DNA of 64,000 nt. Origin: Udeniomyces pyricola. Lineage: Eukaryota; Basidiomycota; Tremellomycetes; Cystofilobasidiales; Mrakiaceae. The notes beneath the pieces were generated by a model. It had not been told where the DNA came from. It was given only the letters and a program-made list of their open reading frames with translations, and did no database searches. The stretch lies in contig BCIK01000001.1 in the NCBI GenBank assembly GCA_039545295.1, positions 310,001 to 374,000 of the forward strand, in the 5' to 3' direction. The first letter of the stretch is position 1. Every line of letters starts with the position of its first letter. Positions 19,892 to 32,721 of this stretch are shown here, piece by piece. Made by a program: the position numbers and the translations under genes.

Positions 19892-21844
19892 ATGGCTCCC
19901 AAACGTCGTCCTCCTCCCCCTGCCGCGAAAAATCTCAAGAAAAAATCCAAGGTACCCGTCTACGAGTCGTTCGAGGAAGCCCTCGATGCCGGCGTCATTC
20001 AGGAGGAGAAGGGCGAGCGATACCGTACAGGTGACAAGGTGAGTAAATTCATCATACGTGCTCGTACAGATTCAACTCGACAGAATGGCTGATGAGCTCG
20101 TCATTCTCGCCCAACAGGCCATGCGTTTTTACGAAGAGGCCAGAAAACTTTACGAGCTGGCGATCACCTTTGACCCTAAAGCCTACGAGGGCCACTACAA
20201 TCTGTTGGTCCCCTGACTGTACCGTCGCCTGGACACACTTGCTAGAAAACTGACTTGCGCATGTAATGCAATACACATGTTTCAATCCCGTGCAGAGGAA
20301 GAACCCTCTTTCATCTCGCCACCAACTTCCTCCTCCCTCCAAGTTGTCTCGACCTCCTCCTTGAATCAATCGCCCAATACCGACTTGCACTTGCTTGCAC
20401 TCATGACGCTCAGCTCCAATGTGACGCGACGTTTAACATGTCCGAAGCTCTCTTGAGCTTGGCTGATATTGTCGAGGATGGTCAAGGTGGAGATGCTGCG
20501 GCTGTCGAGGGGTGGAGAAAGGAAGCCGCCGATCTTCTGCTGACGACGAGTATCAAGCAGGAGGAGCTTCTAGCGCACGAACGGACTGAAACGGGAGAGG
20601 AAGGACAACAAGACCTTGGAGAGAGTATGGATGAGGATGAGCCCGTGGTTGCGGAACATGAGGAGGATGGTGATGTTGGGGGCGATGATGGCGACGGCGG
20701 GGTTTCTCGAGCATGGGAGCAGACCGGTGCGTACAAGAAGCTTTAAGGGCATACTCATCAAATCCCATGATGTAAGAGTTGGCACTTACGCTCGTAATGC
20801 TTGTTACATGCAAATACACACACGCACTTGCATGCTGTACATTCAGTTACCACCCCATCGGTCCTCCTAGACACACTCCTCCTTCTCGTCTCGACACTCT
20901 TGCTTCTTCCTGCCACCCCGACCACGACCCAGGCCATCGAATCAGCCATGAACAGGTGCCAGACGCTTGCTCAGATCGCACGTTCGACGACCGCTGCGCG
21001 ACGTGATCTCGATGTAGCAGTCGCCTATGCCAGCGTTTGGATGTCCCGGTTGGGGTCGAGTTCCGACCTATTGACGGACTCGAGCGGGTCACAAGCGCCG
21101 TCAGCAATTGACATGCTGGATGCCAATTGGAAGGGCGTCAAGGATACTCCGCTCGGTGTTGATGGGCTCGAAAAGGAGATTAAGGTCGGACTCGTCTGCG
21201 GTCTGGGTGACGCCCAATCGAGTCTGGCTATGGCTCTCATGAGGCAACAGATTTCCTCCCCAACCTCTGGAGATCTTGGTCTTCGACTCTGGACTCTGCT
21301 TTCTGCTTCGACTCAAGCTTCTACTGCTGCTCTGGCTATCCTCACCCCTCCACCATCGCCATTTCCCTCTTCAGTCGTCCCTGACCCATCTTCGGCAACC
21401 ATCCTCTTGACGCTCTCGAATCTTTCCCTGCAGCGAGCCAAACTCGCTCTCTCACCTGTCTCGTTTGCTCCTGCGGAAAAGAACCGACCCCAACTGCTCA
21501 CCAACGCCCTCACTTACGCCCGTCGAGCGGCCGAGGCGTCCAACACATCTCTTCAAGCCGTGCTTCCACCGTTTCCTCCGACCCTGACTTACACGTCGAA
21601 ACCCAAGTTTGTCGATGGAGGCTGGGAGGCCGAAAGCACGGGTCGTGATGCAGTGATGCAGTCTCTGCGGGTCCTCTTCTTCCAAGGTGGTCAACAGACC
21701 ATCATTCGACAAGTACTTGCCAAAGCCAAGGGTAGACTTGTTGCTGGGGATATCGCTCGGTATACAGCGGGACTCGTCGAGGATGAGGTAGAGGTCTCGG
21801 CCGAGGAGCAAGCGTTTTGGTCAGAAATAGTGCTCGCGATGTGA
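19892..21844 (+). CDS. TPR-repeat protein, Acl4-like by weak resemblance
   Basis: I start the protein at MAPKRRPPPPAAKNLKKKSK (context caccATGG; an in-frame ATG also lies at 19820). The exon ends ERYRTGDK at a gtgagt donor. The next exons read AMRFYEEARKLYELAITFDP, then GRTLFHLATNFLLPP and QCDATFNMSEALLSLADIVE. These are helix-turn-helix pairs of TPR type. An acidic stretch (ESMDEDEPVVAEHEEDGDVG) follows, then a long helical exon (IESAMNRCQTLAQIARSTTA to the stop). The basic N terminus, TPR core and acidic segment resemble small ribosome-assembly chaperones such as Acl4, but the match is loose. The last intron (donor near 20729) has two possible acceptors that I could not separate. Confidence 0.55.
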
Positions 21845-22234
21845 TGCTTTGATTGCTTTACTACAGTAGCTGGATTGTCAACAGCTGGCATATATGATGA
21901 GGAAAGCAAAATCGAATCGCAAGGAAATGAATCTGTGCCATGATCCGATGGTTGTGCGCGCGAATCGCGCGTGCAGCGGAGATGAATATATGGATTCATA
22001 TGACCTGAGCAGGCTGTATATATACATGCAACGTACTTGTTTACTCGATCATGATTCCGCGTGCGACTAATATGAATGACTCAAAGAGTCAATGCTGCTC
22101 AACTATACTGCCAGAAACGTCGACAGAAGATTACGATGACAGGGCCGGGTATATGTCATATCAGGTGGCGACCGAATACCAACACACACATGCTCATACG
22201 ACTGCTCATACAACCCGTTTGATCCCTCCTCGCC
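21845..22234. other. Intergenic, TPR gene 3' UTR and arrestin-like promoter
   Basis: About 390 bp. It contains gcgcgcgaatcgcgcgtgc (21956-21974), an inverted repeat around a short centre, AT-rich tgtatatatacatgcaacg (22015-22033), and a CA-rich leader before the next ATG. No gene is visible. Confidence 0.4.
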
Positions 22235-25095
22235 ATGTCCCTCCCACCCCCTGCTTACGGCTATCTCTCTGGCTCTCCTTCTTCATCTACTTCTTTCGCC
22301 CCTCAGCCGACCGGCTCCACTTCCTCATCCTCTCAACCATCCCGGTCCAAACCCGCGCCCCCGCAGCCGCTCGACGACGAGATTGCCTTCTTTGTCCTGC
22401 CCTCCTCCGCCACCCCACCCGCATACGGCTCCATCTCGCCTTATGCCACTCAAACGTCTAACCAACGGCTCGCTCATCTCCTCGACCATACCAGCCCCGA
22501 ACCAACGGGATCCAAGGCCAAGGCGAAATTGACGGTCGGTCTCATCGAAGGTGTCATCTTTCTCCGCCCTCCAACAGTCCGTTACGACTCCGAGGGGGTC
22601 GAGACTCGCATGGACGATGGCAAGGGTGTTCGTACAGATAGATTGCCTTGATGGAAAATCAAAACATACCCTAGAAGCTCACGGAAATCTTTTTCTCTCT
22701 CTCACTTGAGGGCCAAATCGCATCCGGTTACTCTCCTTTGTGCGCTTGACATATGCTACCAGGATCGTATCGCCGGAGTCGTCCGGATATTTCTTCCGAT
22801 CCGTCGCCTCGTCTCAGCCGTCTGCGTCAAACTCGTCGTGACCGAAAGGCTAGCATTCCCTAACGACCCCAACTGGGAAGACCGCAATATCCTACAGAAA
22901 CAACTCGTCTACAAAGGAGAAAAATCCCGAGCAAGGTCTAGCAACGCGTCGGATTTTTCCAAGGACGTAGTTAATGACGCTGACAAGCCGTTTTGGTTGG
23001 AGGCAGGCTCAACGTTGTGAGGCTTCCTTTGTCATGACCATACTTGACCTCGGCCCATGAATGAGGCATCCGAGATGTAGAGAGTTTCCAAGGTAGCTGA
23101 CTTTCCAATGAGTGTCCTTCCTGCTGATCTTACCAGCTTGGAATTCGCTTTTGGGATTCCTGCAGAGACACCTCCACGCGACGTCTCAGCAGGCGGACGC
23201 ACTCTGTCTCATGTCACAGCCACCTGCATGGGAGTCGATGGGCTCCTCTTCAAAGGAAGTAGGCTGGAGGACAAGAAAGAGGCGTCTATCTATGTCAACA
23301 TGCATCCTCAAGATCCCGGAGGTTTGTCCCACTCCAATTCTCGAACGTCATGTGATCGAAAGCCACTGACGAACAAAGAAGAAGAAAAAATAGAAAATAA
23401 TAATAATAATGTCTGCTGACCCTACGAACAACACCTCATACCTTCTGGGCCTTCCTCAGCCAGCGAGCTATCCTATCTCAGTGAGGGCATCGATCCTTAC
23501 TTTGGGCCGAACAAAGTTCAACTACTTTCACATGTAAGGCCAATCAATGTACATGCCCCTCATCAAAAGCGCACTGATTGGCATGGACTAAACGGTCATA
23601 AAAACTGTGTTTGTTGATTCCAATCGTGTATATGCTGTCAGACATATACAATAGGATCTCCCCTCAGCCTTCACCTCACTCTCTCTTGCCTCCCTCCTAA
23701 CCTCACTATCTACGCCATCACTGTTTCCATCACACAAACGACCGCGCTGCAATCGACTCGGTACCCCAACAAGCGCGTGTCCTACCAAGATCCACGACGC
23801 ATCATTCTGCATCGAGGGTCGCAGGGTGGATATGCGAGAGAAGGGTTTGCAGAGCAATCGAGAGCTCAAGGGGGTGATGCCGTCGTGTTGGATGTGGCCA
23901 GAGCCGGTCTGGCCGGTCAATCTTGGGAGTTCAAAGAGATGGGTCGTATCGTGAGTCCACCGCTTCGTCTTCTCCAATTCCCGTGAGACTGACTCAATCA
24001 TAACGTACGTGTACGTGTACGTATATCATGGTAACTTTCTCCTCTATCTTGCTAGCCCCTCGGTGAATACCTTCGCCCGACGACCCCACCTGGAACGCAA
24101 ACAGGCATGAGGTTCTCTTCCGAACTCCTCGTCGAACTCGTCTTCAACCTCTCTTCTTCAACATCATCATCTCCCGCTCCGAACCCCATCATCGAGAACC
24201 GAGTTCAAATCGCCACGCTTTACAAGCGGAAGCTCGACCTGGCATCGTGAGTAAATTTGATCCTTTCGGGTCTCGGACAGGGCCAAGTTTTGTCTTCCTT
24301 TTTTATTCATTTATTAAAGCATCTCGAGTTGACGAAACTGCTCTTAAATTCCACCCTCTCTCTCTCCGCCTCTCTCTCTGACACTCTCTTTCTTGCCATC
24401 TTCGTCTTCCGCCTGTTCCCCTCCTCACTTCAACAAACAGCTGCTTCTGCATCCAAGACTTTCAAGAGCTCCCAGAGTACGCCGACGACTCCAACCACCG
24501 TCAAATCTGGAACCCCCCTTGGTGAGAGGTTTGATCCTTGAATCTTTTCCCCTCTTCTTCTTGTTCTTTTCCCTTGCTCGACATGGTTTCTCTTCCAACC
24601 TGCATGCTTTCCGGAGTTTGTTTTTTGTTTTTGTTTCTAGTTCATCATTGTTATTTCGTTTCAATATTCGTCCAATTCTGATCGGTTCTTTTTTTCTTCT
24701 TCTTCCTCTCATACTCTTTCCTTTGAATTTTCGTTCTTTTTCGTTTTCGTCCCTCTCTCTCTCTCTCTGTGTGTGTGTGTCTTTCCAGGCGTATCGGTTG
24801 TGCGTGCGACCACAGCTGGTCCGAGCTCGAACGGCGCGAACGGGCCGTCCTCGGTCGGCTTCAGGAAATGGCCGATCTCGGGATGGCGAAGCGATTGGAA
24901 CACGAGCTCAACGGCGGCCCGAGGTTAGCCACAGATCGAGATGGCATCCGAGACGACGACACCAACAACAACGATAACGACAACGGCCACGATGAAGATG
25001 GTGAAGGGTCTACGAGGACACGAAGAGGTGGGGACGGTCGAATGAAAGTCGGGGAGCTTGCCACGGACGAACTCAGGTGGTTTCAAGATGAATGA
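22235..25095 (+). CDS. Arrestin-like protein with PPxY motifs (tentative)
   Basis: The protein begins MSLPPPAYGYLSG and has two PPxY motifs in its first 70 residues (PPAYGY and PPAYGS). These are binding sites for WW domains of Nedd4/Rsp5 ubiquitin ligases. Beta-rich exons follow: LTVGLIEGVIFLRPPTVRYD, DRIAGVVRIFLPIRRLVSAV with CVKLVVTERLAFPND, then LEFAFGIPAETPPRDVS with HVTATCMG. Later exons give GIDPYFGPNKVQLLSH, LHLTLSCLPPNLTIYAITVS and MRFSSELLVELVFNLSSS. The C terminus is a charged helix (HSWSELERRERAVLGRLQEM) with an Asn/Asp run. The pattern of an arrestin-like beta sandwich plus PPxY fits alpha-arrestin trafficking adaptors. I could not see a decisive arrestin signature. At least six introns are present, with some borders unresolved. 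Confidence 0.5.
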
Positions 25096-25653
25096 ATTGA
25101 TCCCTAATGACTTATACTTTAGTTTTCAAGCGAGTTGGTCTGTTGATCTGAGCTCTTTTCTTTCTTCTCCGGTTGGCTTTTCCCACTCGTTCCATTTCCA
25201 CGCAAGGTACAAGGCATTTGGCTCTTGTGGAAGGCTGAGAACAGTCCGGGGTGGGGTGGGGGGGGGGGGGGTTGAGGGCAGACTCAACAAATGACTGCAC
25301 ACACTCAACACAAGCACGAAGAAAAGAGAGAAGCAACCTAAATAAAGTGGAGATAGTATAGCGGCGGGATTGGGAGCGGGGGTCTAGAAAACAAGTGCAA
25401 GGGTTTAAAAGTGGTTAAAAGATGGGTTTGATGAGAAAGGCTAAGTTAAGTGGATGGACAATGGGAAGAAAGGGGCAGAGAGGCAGAAAGAGAGAGAGAA
25501 GAACAAGGAGGTATGCCCCCGTTCTTGTCAGTCGTTCCTGATCTCCATTCATCGTCATCAAAAGTTACGCAATGAAGCTTTGCGAGAAGGGGGAACACGA
25601 GATGCGATGAGGGAAAGGGGGGAAGAGGGAGGGGGGGGGGAGGGAGAAATGGC
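25096..25653. other. Convergent 3' ends, arrestin-like / CYSTM-like
   Basis: About 560 bp with a G-run on the + strand (ggtggggtggggggg near 25249-25272), purine-rich tracts (gaggcagaaagagagagag) and another G-run near 25632. No gene is visible. Confidence 0.4.
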
Positions 25654-27187
25654 TTAGAAGAGCATGTCGCCTGGGAAAAGATCAACCAAACAATCGGTGA
25701 CGATGTGGAAGGGAAACAAAGGTGTCAGTCGTTGAATTCGAGAACGAACTGATAGATATGTGAGGAGTCGAAAAAGAAAAGAAAAGAAAAAAAAAACGAA
25801 GAAAAAAAAAAAACAGGAGCTAGGATCCGGATCACGTACAGCACATCTCTTCCGCACAGCAACAACTATAGTTGATAGGAGGTAAAAGCGAAGCCCATGG
25901 CATTAGAAAGATATCAGCTTGAAGAACGACGAGGATGAACCAGAGAGGGCGCGTATATACATACCACAGGGCTAAGCAGGAGTTATAATACGGTTAGGTT
26001 CAGATGAAAGGAGGAAAGGGGTCAGTATTGGAGACGCGAATATCTGACGTGGACGACCAAAATGATACAAACCTCCGGCGCAGCAAGCGAGACATCCTCC
26101 TCCTGCTATCACCATGAAGATCAAAACCCGTTCGAAGATAGAAAAAGAAAGCCATCGTCAGTAAAGATGCTTGGAGAGGAGAAGACGCGATGACGTAACA
26201 ATGCTGTCGCGTTCGTTAAGCTCAAAAGGGGACAAGACGGACCTCCTCCGCCCTTCTGCTGGTGAGGCTGTTGGACGTAGACTTGCTGGGGTGGCGGCTG
26301 AGGCTGGCTGAAGAGGCAAAATATCAAGGTCGTGTACAGGACAGTACAAACAAAAAGTGAGTCAGATGAGAGGTAGAGAGAAATGGTGATGAAATGATTT
26401 CCAAAGGACGAGCCGGCGGTGATGGGGTTTCAGTCCACGTTTCCTGGATCGGTGCCGTCCATCGATCCTGAGATCAACTCACTAGTCTGTTGCTCGGCAC
26501 AAGGAAGGGTTTCCCAAAAGTAACAATCAGATCAGTTCCTGACTCCGAGGATTAGCTATCTCACCAACTAGCGTTGGAGGTGCCTGGGAAACGGGGGGGG
26601 GGGGGAGAGAGAGAGAGAGAGGGCGGCATACATTGCTGTCCACCCTGTTGAGGGTAACCCTGCTGGGGGTAACCTCCTTGCTGGGGGTAACCTCCTTGCT
26701 GGGGAGGGTAGTATCCACCCTGCTGCTGCTGCTAAGGATCAGGGAAGGACACACATATGGATATATAGAAGGTAGGAAAGGGTACATGACACCAGGAAAA
26801 GAAGGGGGGGAAGAGGTGAGAAGGGAGTAAGCGTTACTCTGGCATTTGGTTCCCTTAATCCAAGACGGGACTCTTGAGCCTTACGGGGTAGCCTCCTTGC
26901 TGGTTTCCGTCTGGATCAAGAGATGTTGCGGTTAGTTTGGATCGAAAGCAGCCGAGTGGACAAAGTGTAGAGCAGGTGAGGCAAGAAGATCTTACAGTAC
27001 TGTAGAAGTAAAGAAAGGGAAAGGGGGGGGGGCAAGGGGGAACCGGAAGGGGAGGAGGAAAGCCAGAAATGGAATGGCGCATGAGCGTCTCTTTCTTGGT
27101 TGGCTAACGGTAAAGAGCCGAAGACGTTTGAGTGCTGGCCTGGGCCGTACGGTTAGTGATGAATATACTTACGTCTTTGGCAGACAT
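25654..27187 (-). CDS. CYSTM-like protein, Gln/Gly/Tyr-rich repeats
   Basis: Small exons spell one protein. Exon 1 is only 15 nt (27187-27173, MSAKD). Exon 2 gives DGNQQGGYP. Exon 3 is a run of QQGGYPQQGGYPQQGYPQQG repeats. Exon 4 gives QPQPPPQQVYVQQPHQQKGG. The last exons are Cys-rich: GGCLACCAG, then CCCAEEMCC and a short DMLF end. A Gln/Pro/Tyr repeat tail followed by a C-terminal Cys-rich membrane module with CCCAEE is the layout of CYSTM proteins. These are small stress-related membrane proteins in eukaryotes; many are thought to sit in the plasma membrane and be palmitoylated. The role here is unknown. Introns are much longer than exons and rich in homopolymer and purine tracts. Confidence 0.72.
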
Positions 27188-28112
27188 TGGTGTGTGTGCG
27201 TGTAGTGTGAAGTAGTGGTGGGCGATGGATGGATGGATGGATGGGCACGCGTGTGAAGGAGGCGGCGGGGATGAGGGATGGTGGCAGAAGAGGGGAGGAG
27301 GCGAGTAGAGAAGGTCCAAGGTCCAAGATCCCCTCTGGCGAGATCGTCAGACGCACCTGGCACGTCGCCACACGCGTCCACCGCGCTGCAACCGCGGATT
27401 CGCCGGGTCCGCAGCGATCTATATGTCCAGCCGAGTCCAGGCGATTCCAACTCGATCAGACTCAACAATTATTAATAAATTATCTTCAATCATTCAATCT
27501 TGATTCATTCATTAAACATGGTCAACCGGCTGCTTCATCCAACCATCGCCATAAACATTCGGCAACGTCGACACCCATCTAGCTCGATCGTGAGATTTCC
27601 AGATTTACATCATCAACTGCATCAGCACTTATCACGTTGTCTTAGTACCAACGTTGCAAGTGCTATATAAATAGAACGGGTCCCGTTCGATTTCAAAGAA
27701 TCAAGGGGGGGGGGGGGGGGGGTAGTCACTTTTTTGGTCTCTATCTTTCTCTACTTGTCTCTTGCGTTTCCCATATCTCGAGACCTCAATGATGCTATAA
27801 CTGTACCTCTGCATAGGGGTAAAGGGCAATTGGATGAGGAGGAAAGGGTTGAGGAAGAAGTTAAGATCGGGCGGTTGGATGGACAAAGACAGAAAAGCCG
27901 AGAGGAGAGAGACTAGACCAGAGAGAGGAACGGAATACATCGACAAACGCTGAGGAAGAGGGGAGTAGAAAGAATGAATGAAGGATGGGGGGGGGGGGGG
28001 GGAGGGGGATTCAAATGAAGCAGCGGAGAGAATGAACTAGAGAGAGAGAGTGTGTGTGTGTGTGTGTGTAAAGCAGGACGAAAGAAAATAAAAAACCACC
28101 GGCAAGCCATAT
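27188..28112. other. Intergenic between CYSTM-like start and dnm1 stop
   Basis: About 925 bp. The part next to 27187 should be the CYSTM-like promoter; it has a (ATGG)n run at 27226-27245 (gatggatggatggatgg). Two long G-runs (about 27705-27722 and 27987-28003) and a (GA)n-(GT)n tract (28039-28069) lie towards dnm1. No gene is visible. Confidence 0.4.
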
Positions 28113-31100
28113 CTATAGAGACTTGATCGAAACGTCCGAGAGCACCCTATAAACCAGACGAAGCGCACACACATTCCAGTCGTTCAAATCAGCCTACGCC
28201 CAAACAACAGCAAACGAAAAACATAAGGAAAAGAGAAGTGCCACCCACTTGAAAGCCTCCTTGTACGCGTCGAGCAAGGCTTGAATGCGAGTCCTCTCGG
28301 TGACGAGCGCCTCATCTTCATGAAGCAGCTCGGCAAAGAGCTCGGGCTTGTAAAGGTTGGTGACGAGGCGGGATTGTATACTCTCACGTGAAAAGTTGAC
28401 CAGGAGCTGCATTGGTTTCGAGCAGACAGATGTAGGAGAAAGAGAGAGAGAGAGGTGGCAAGCGTCAGTCCACCGCTGCAAAGGGGGGAACACGTTACCA
28501 AGTCTCGCTTTCCCATGGGGACACGTACGTGCATGACGGCCTTGGGGACCTGGTCTTGGATCGTCTGTCGGACAATGCCAAAGTAAGACGAGATGAGGGA
28601 TCGGATCAGGTTCGTCTCCATTTCCTCTCGGACAGATAGTTGAGGTTGCTCCGGGTCCGATGGGGCCTGTGGTAAATCGAACAGAGTGAAGCAGAAAACC
28701 CCTGTTGCATCAGTTTTGATCGACCCAACTCGAATGCAAGAGCCAGACCCAACAAGCGAGCAGAGAGAAACATCAGACGAACCGCCTCCAAGTGTTTGCC
28801 TAGGCTCTTCATATCGAATGCCGCTCCGCTCCCCTCCAGACCTCGTCGGCCACCGATTCGTCCCTCGCCCTTGCTCAGATCCGGCAGGTAGTCCGATCCA
28901 CCTCGATGCCTTCCTCCGACATCCCTCGAAGAATCCATGCTCGATCCCAAGGCAGCTGAAGGTCCAGCACCCGCTTCAGGCTGACCGCCAAAGAAGTAGT
29001 TGAGGAAAGACTCTCGCGTGCCTGTCTGGCCCGGGACACCGTTCAGAGTGCCATTACGGTCTTGGGGGACCTGCTGCTGTTGCTGTTGGAGCTGCTGAGC
29101 TGATGACGAGGCGTGCTGACCACGTTTGGACGGTTTGTCGGAGTGGTGCGATCGATGAGCTTGGGCAGCAGCAGCCGCCGTCGAACTGGTCGACGTTGGA
29201 AAGACACCCGATTTAGTCGTCGCTCGTTCATGAGTCGTGTTGGAGACAGATCGTCCGTCACGAGGGTTCGTCGAAGGAGCACCATTCAACATCATGTCGT
29301 CGAGATCCATCTCGGAAGAAGCTTCATCGCCGTTGGCGGAGCCATGAGAGGATGGTGGAACCTCGAGCTTCTTTTGTTCACGTTTGCTGTTGTCTCGAGC
29401 GACTTCGGCCGAGCCAGCGACAAAAGCTGGTTCAAGGAGTGAGCAGAGTGAAATAAAAGATTGTTAACGATTCTGTTCCCGAGCTCCAACAGACGCAAAA
29501 AAAAAAAAACAAAAAAAAAAAACACGATACACAGGACTCAAACGTCGAGCACTTACCAGGATGGTTGGTGTTGATGTACGCCGTCTGAATCGAGATCAAG
29601 CTCGTCGTGTAAGCCGAGGTCGGACCCAGACGCTCTCGGAGCAGTTCCGAGACGACTTCGACCAGCTGAGAATGCAGCCTCGGGAACCGCTCCAACTCCT
29701 GGTGTTCATGAACGAAAAAAGCAGACGCACAAAACAAACTCAGAATAGCTCACGAAACAGTTCTGCACTCAACGGGTCGACCTCAAGATGATATCGAAGA
29801 GAGAAGCACGTACAACGCTCGTGCACATGTGGCAAATCTTCATGAGTTCCTCGTAAACGAGCTCGACGCATCGCAAACTCGGCGCCTCGAGAAGCTTGAT
29901 CTGCGGCTTGACGAGCAAATCGAACGCCGCTTCCGGCACGAACAAGCTCGGCCTGGGGCCCGTCGAGTTACGGATGGCCGTTCGGATGTCTTGGGAAGAG
30001 AGGTTGTTGGAAGGATCGATGGATTCGAGCGCACGACCAAAGACGTCGTGGAAGATGTAGTAGATACGCGCGCCGCCGCAAAGCTCCTTTGTTGAGATAT
30101 CGAGGGAGGTTCCGTCGATGGCTGAGATGAAGTCTCGGGCAAACTCCGTCATGAGCTTGAGAATGAGGGAGCCCTGAGAGAAGAGAACGATAGCGTTGAA
30201 ACGAGATACAACATAATTCCAAGGACCGTCAGACAAGCTACTCCATATAGCTTTTCACTGTGGCTGAGGAAACTCAAGCGACTCACCCGGTGCTGCTCGC
30301 CAAGGAACGTCAAATCGCCAAACGAGTTGAGCTCCTGTTGGGTTTGACCCATAAGCGTATTGAGGCGGGCCTTCATGTCGGGCAGCTTCTCCCGGATGTG
30401 GTTCATCAGGACCTGGAGGAAACACGAAGGAAGAAGTCAGCAGTCTCATCCAGACTTGCACACATGGTTCGCTCATACTCTGGGACCAAACGAGCTGGCA
30501 CAAGATACCATATGTCATACGTACGTGGTTGAGCGTTTTGGCGAGGTACCTTGTACCGCACTTGTGAGCAATCGTCCGGTACGCCGGATGGCGTGCAAAG
30601 AACTCCGACTCCTTCTTCATCGCGTCGGCCATAGGTAAGCTCTGGTTGATGTCCTGCTGACTCCGGTTAACAACGCCGATGAAGCCGAGCTTGAGGGGAT
30701 AGACACGGCCGGTGAGGATATCCGACGCGTTCGTTCCGGCGTCCATGAGGTCGAGCTTCGTCAAAACACCAATTGTCCGAAGGCCGCGGGGATCCACCGA
30801 ACGAGCGAGTTTGAGAGAGTCCGAGTTGGCGAGATCAACATTAGCAGGTGAAACAGCAAGAATCACCCTAGAGATGGGGTATAAAGAGATGTGTTCAGTG
30901 ACTAATTATTAAGTCAGCAAGCCTGATATTGGAATAAACAAAGGTTTTTCGTACGAGTTAGGCTTGGAAACATAATCGGTGACTAGGTTTCGGATTTGAC
31001 GTTCAATGTCTGTCAAGTGGAGCAAAGTAATCGGTCGGTCAATACAGGACACTGAGGGGATGATCAAGAAGGGAGGCTAGGTGTGAAGACGCACCAGTCG

Positions 31101-32721
31101 GCTGATCGCCTGATCATGACCGAGTCGACCAAGGAATAAAGGACACGAAAATCACAAAATGTGAATATGGATGGGATAGAAAGAGAATCAGAATGATCGC
31201 GTCTTGATGCTTGACTAACCGACAGGGACCTGGTTGATGATGAAACAAAGCCATATTGAAAGAGAGCATATATACAGACGAGCGGAAGCCTCAGCTGTCA
31301 AGTTACAAACCATCGAACCGGATCAACACGTATCCCGAGAGTACATACCTTGGTCAATCCAGGAAGATCGACAAGGGTCAAATCCAGCACGCCTGGTCCA
31401 AAGATCTTGAGATGGATTGGCAGTTTCGAAACGCCCTATTTGCGAGAGCACGATAGTGAATAAGACAGTAGCATAGTGAGCCAAGATTCAGCTGCTAGAT
31501 CACACAGTGGCTGATCCATACGTTCCCATCACGTTCTCTTGCACATTGTAGGAGGAGGAGAAGAGCGTCAAGGAACTGGAGAAGATGAGTCTGACTAACC
31601 TTGTTCTGTCCAGCGACCCGGAATGTCTCCGCTTCAATCTCTTTTCGGATCTCTTCAAAGTCGGTGAACCGCTTCTGTACGTGAAGGAACTCGGCATACT
31701 CGGTGCCCGAATCAGTGAGCGTCTCGCCATCTGCATGAGCGTCATGTGGTGTGATGGGAAGAGAGGAAAAGCAGTCAACTTGTGAGCTTAGACCAACATG
31801 GACTGGGCCAGGAATCCAAGACCGGAGATAGGATGCAGTGGAGAGCATTAGAGGAAATCCTCACCTGAAGGAGTGGTGCTTGGAGTATGAACAAGCTGCA
31901 GAACGAGGGGACGACGGGTGACGATGCCCTGGAGAAAGATTCGAGGAAGAGGTCGAGGAGAGATAAATCACGCGGTCGCGTTCAACAGGCTTGAGCGTGT
32001 TGTAGTGGTTTTCTTCACACAAGGGTTCATTGCCAAAGATGGGGTGTCCTTACCTGTCCTCTTGGGAGGAAATCTCTCCCGACGATGCTGTGGTCGAAGA
32101 GGTAAGAAAGGTGAAGAGATTTCAGCTGCGGTTTCGAAGGGATGGATTCCTTAGGACAGAGGAATGCGCGAGAGCCATCAGGTTCCTGATTTGAGGGCTG
32201 AACTAACGTTTCCAGGACTGATGACTTTCCTGAGGATTGCGAGCCGACCTGTGGAGGATGATGGGGATGCATGAGTAGTGATCATTAGATGAAGAATGGG
32301 TTGTGACGAATGAACGGTGAGACTCGTCGAGAAGGAAGAGAGGGGTCAGTCAGAGCGTCGGCAAGATTACGCACGACGACAATCTGAGGGCTACAAAGGA
32401 AAGTACAACCATCGTGGAGAGCTCATCAGTCATCGTTATAGTCATGCCATACAACAGTGAAGATGATGCAGTACTCACAGATCTACGACATCGCCTCCAA
32501 TGGAATCTAAAGGTGGTGAATGCAGCAGGAAGGGGACAAGGAGGGATCAGGTGGGAAGTCAGGACAGTGAACGACGCGGCAAAGGATGATGACAGGGAGC
32601 GTCCTGGCTGAATTGTGTTGGACAGCTAGTAAGAGCAGCAGGTCGGTCAATGAGTAAAGGTGGGATACTGACTGAAAGTATCTTGGAGCTTATTAACGAG
32701 CTGGATAAGGGAAACGTCCAT
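28113..32721 (-). CDS. dnm1: Dynamin-related GTPase Dnm1 (organelle fission)
   Basis: A many-exon gene from [14 protein letters not shown] to [10 protein letters not shown]. The GTPase domain has the P-loop [18 protein letters not shown], switch I ([15 protein letters not shown]), [19 protein letters not shown] (G3) and [13 protein letters not shown] (G4). The middle domain contains [19 protein letters not shown] and [17 protein letters not shown]. It continues with [20 protein letters not shown] and [11 protein letters not shown] low-complexity insert B follows, with a poly-Gln run and Ser-rich sequence, ending [10 protein letters not shown]. The GED reads [20 protein letters not shown] then PKAVMH. 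The FLNYFFGG motif and [10 protein letters not shown] favour Dnm1 over Vps1. Dnm1 is recruited to mitochondria and peroxisomes to drive fission. A micro-length last coding exon is added by a gtgggt donor. Confidence 0.92.

Noticed and set aside
24393..24977. A 194-codon + strand frame with Phe/Ser-rich, signal-peptide-like sequence
   Set aside because: It lies mostly in a pyrimidine-rich intron of the arrestin-like gene; the T/C-rich tract alone explains the hydrophobic translation.
27700..28010. Long G-runs as assembly gaps or artefacts
   Set aside because: Similar runs occur many times in the window with consistent orientation, so they are more likely genuine, although exact lengths may be unreliable.
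28113..32721. Vps1 rather than Dnm1
   Set aside because: [10 protein letters not shown], the [10 protein letters not shown] end of the insert and the [23 protein letters not shown] fit Dnm1 better. The long low-complexity insert B is also Dnm1-like.
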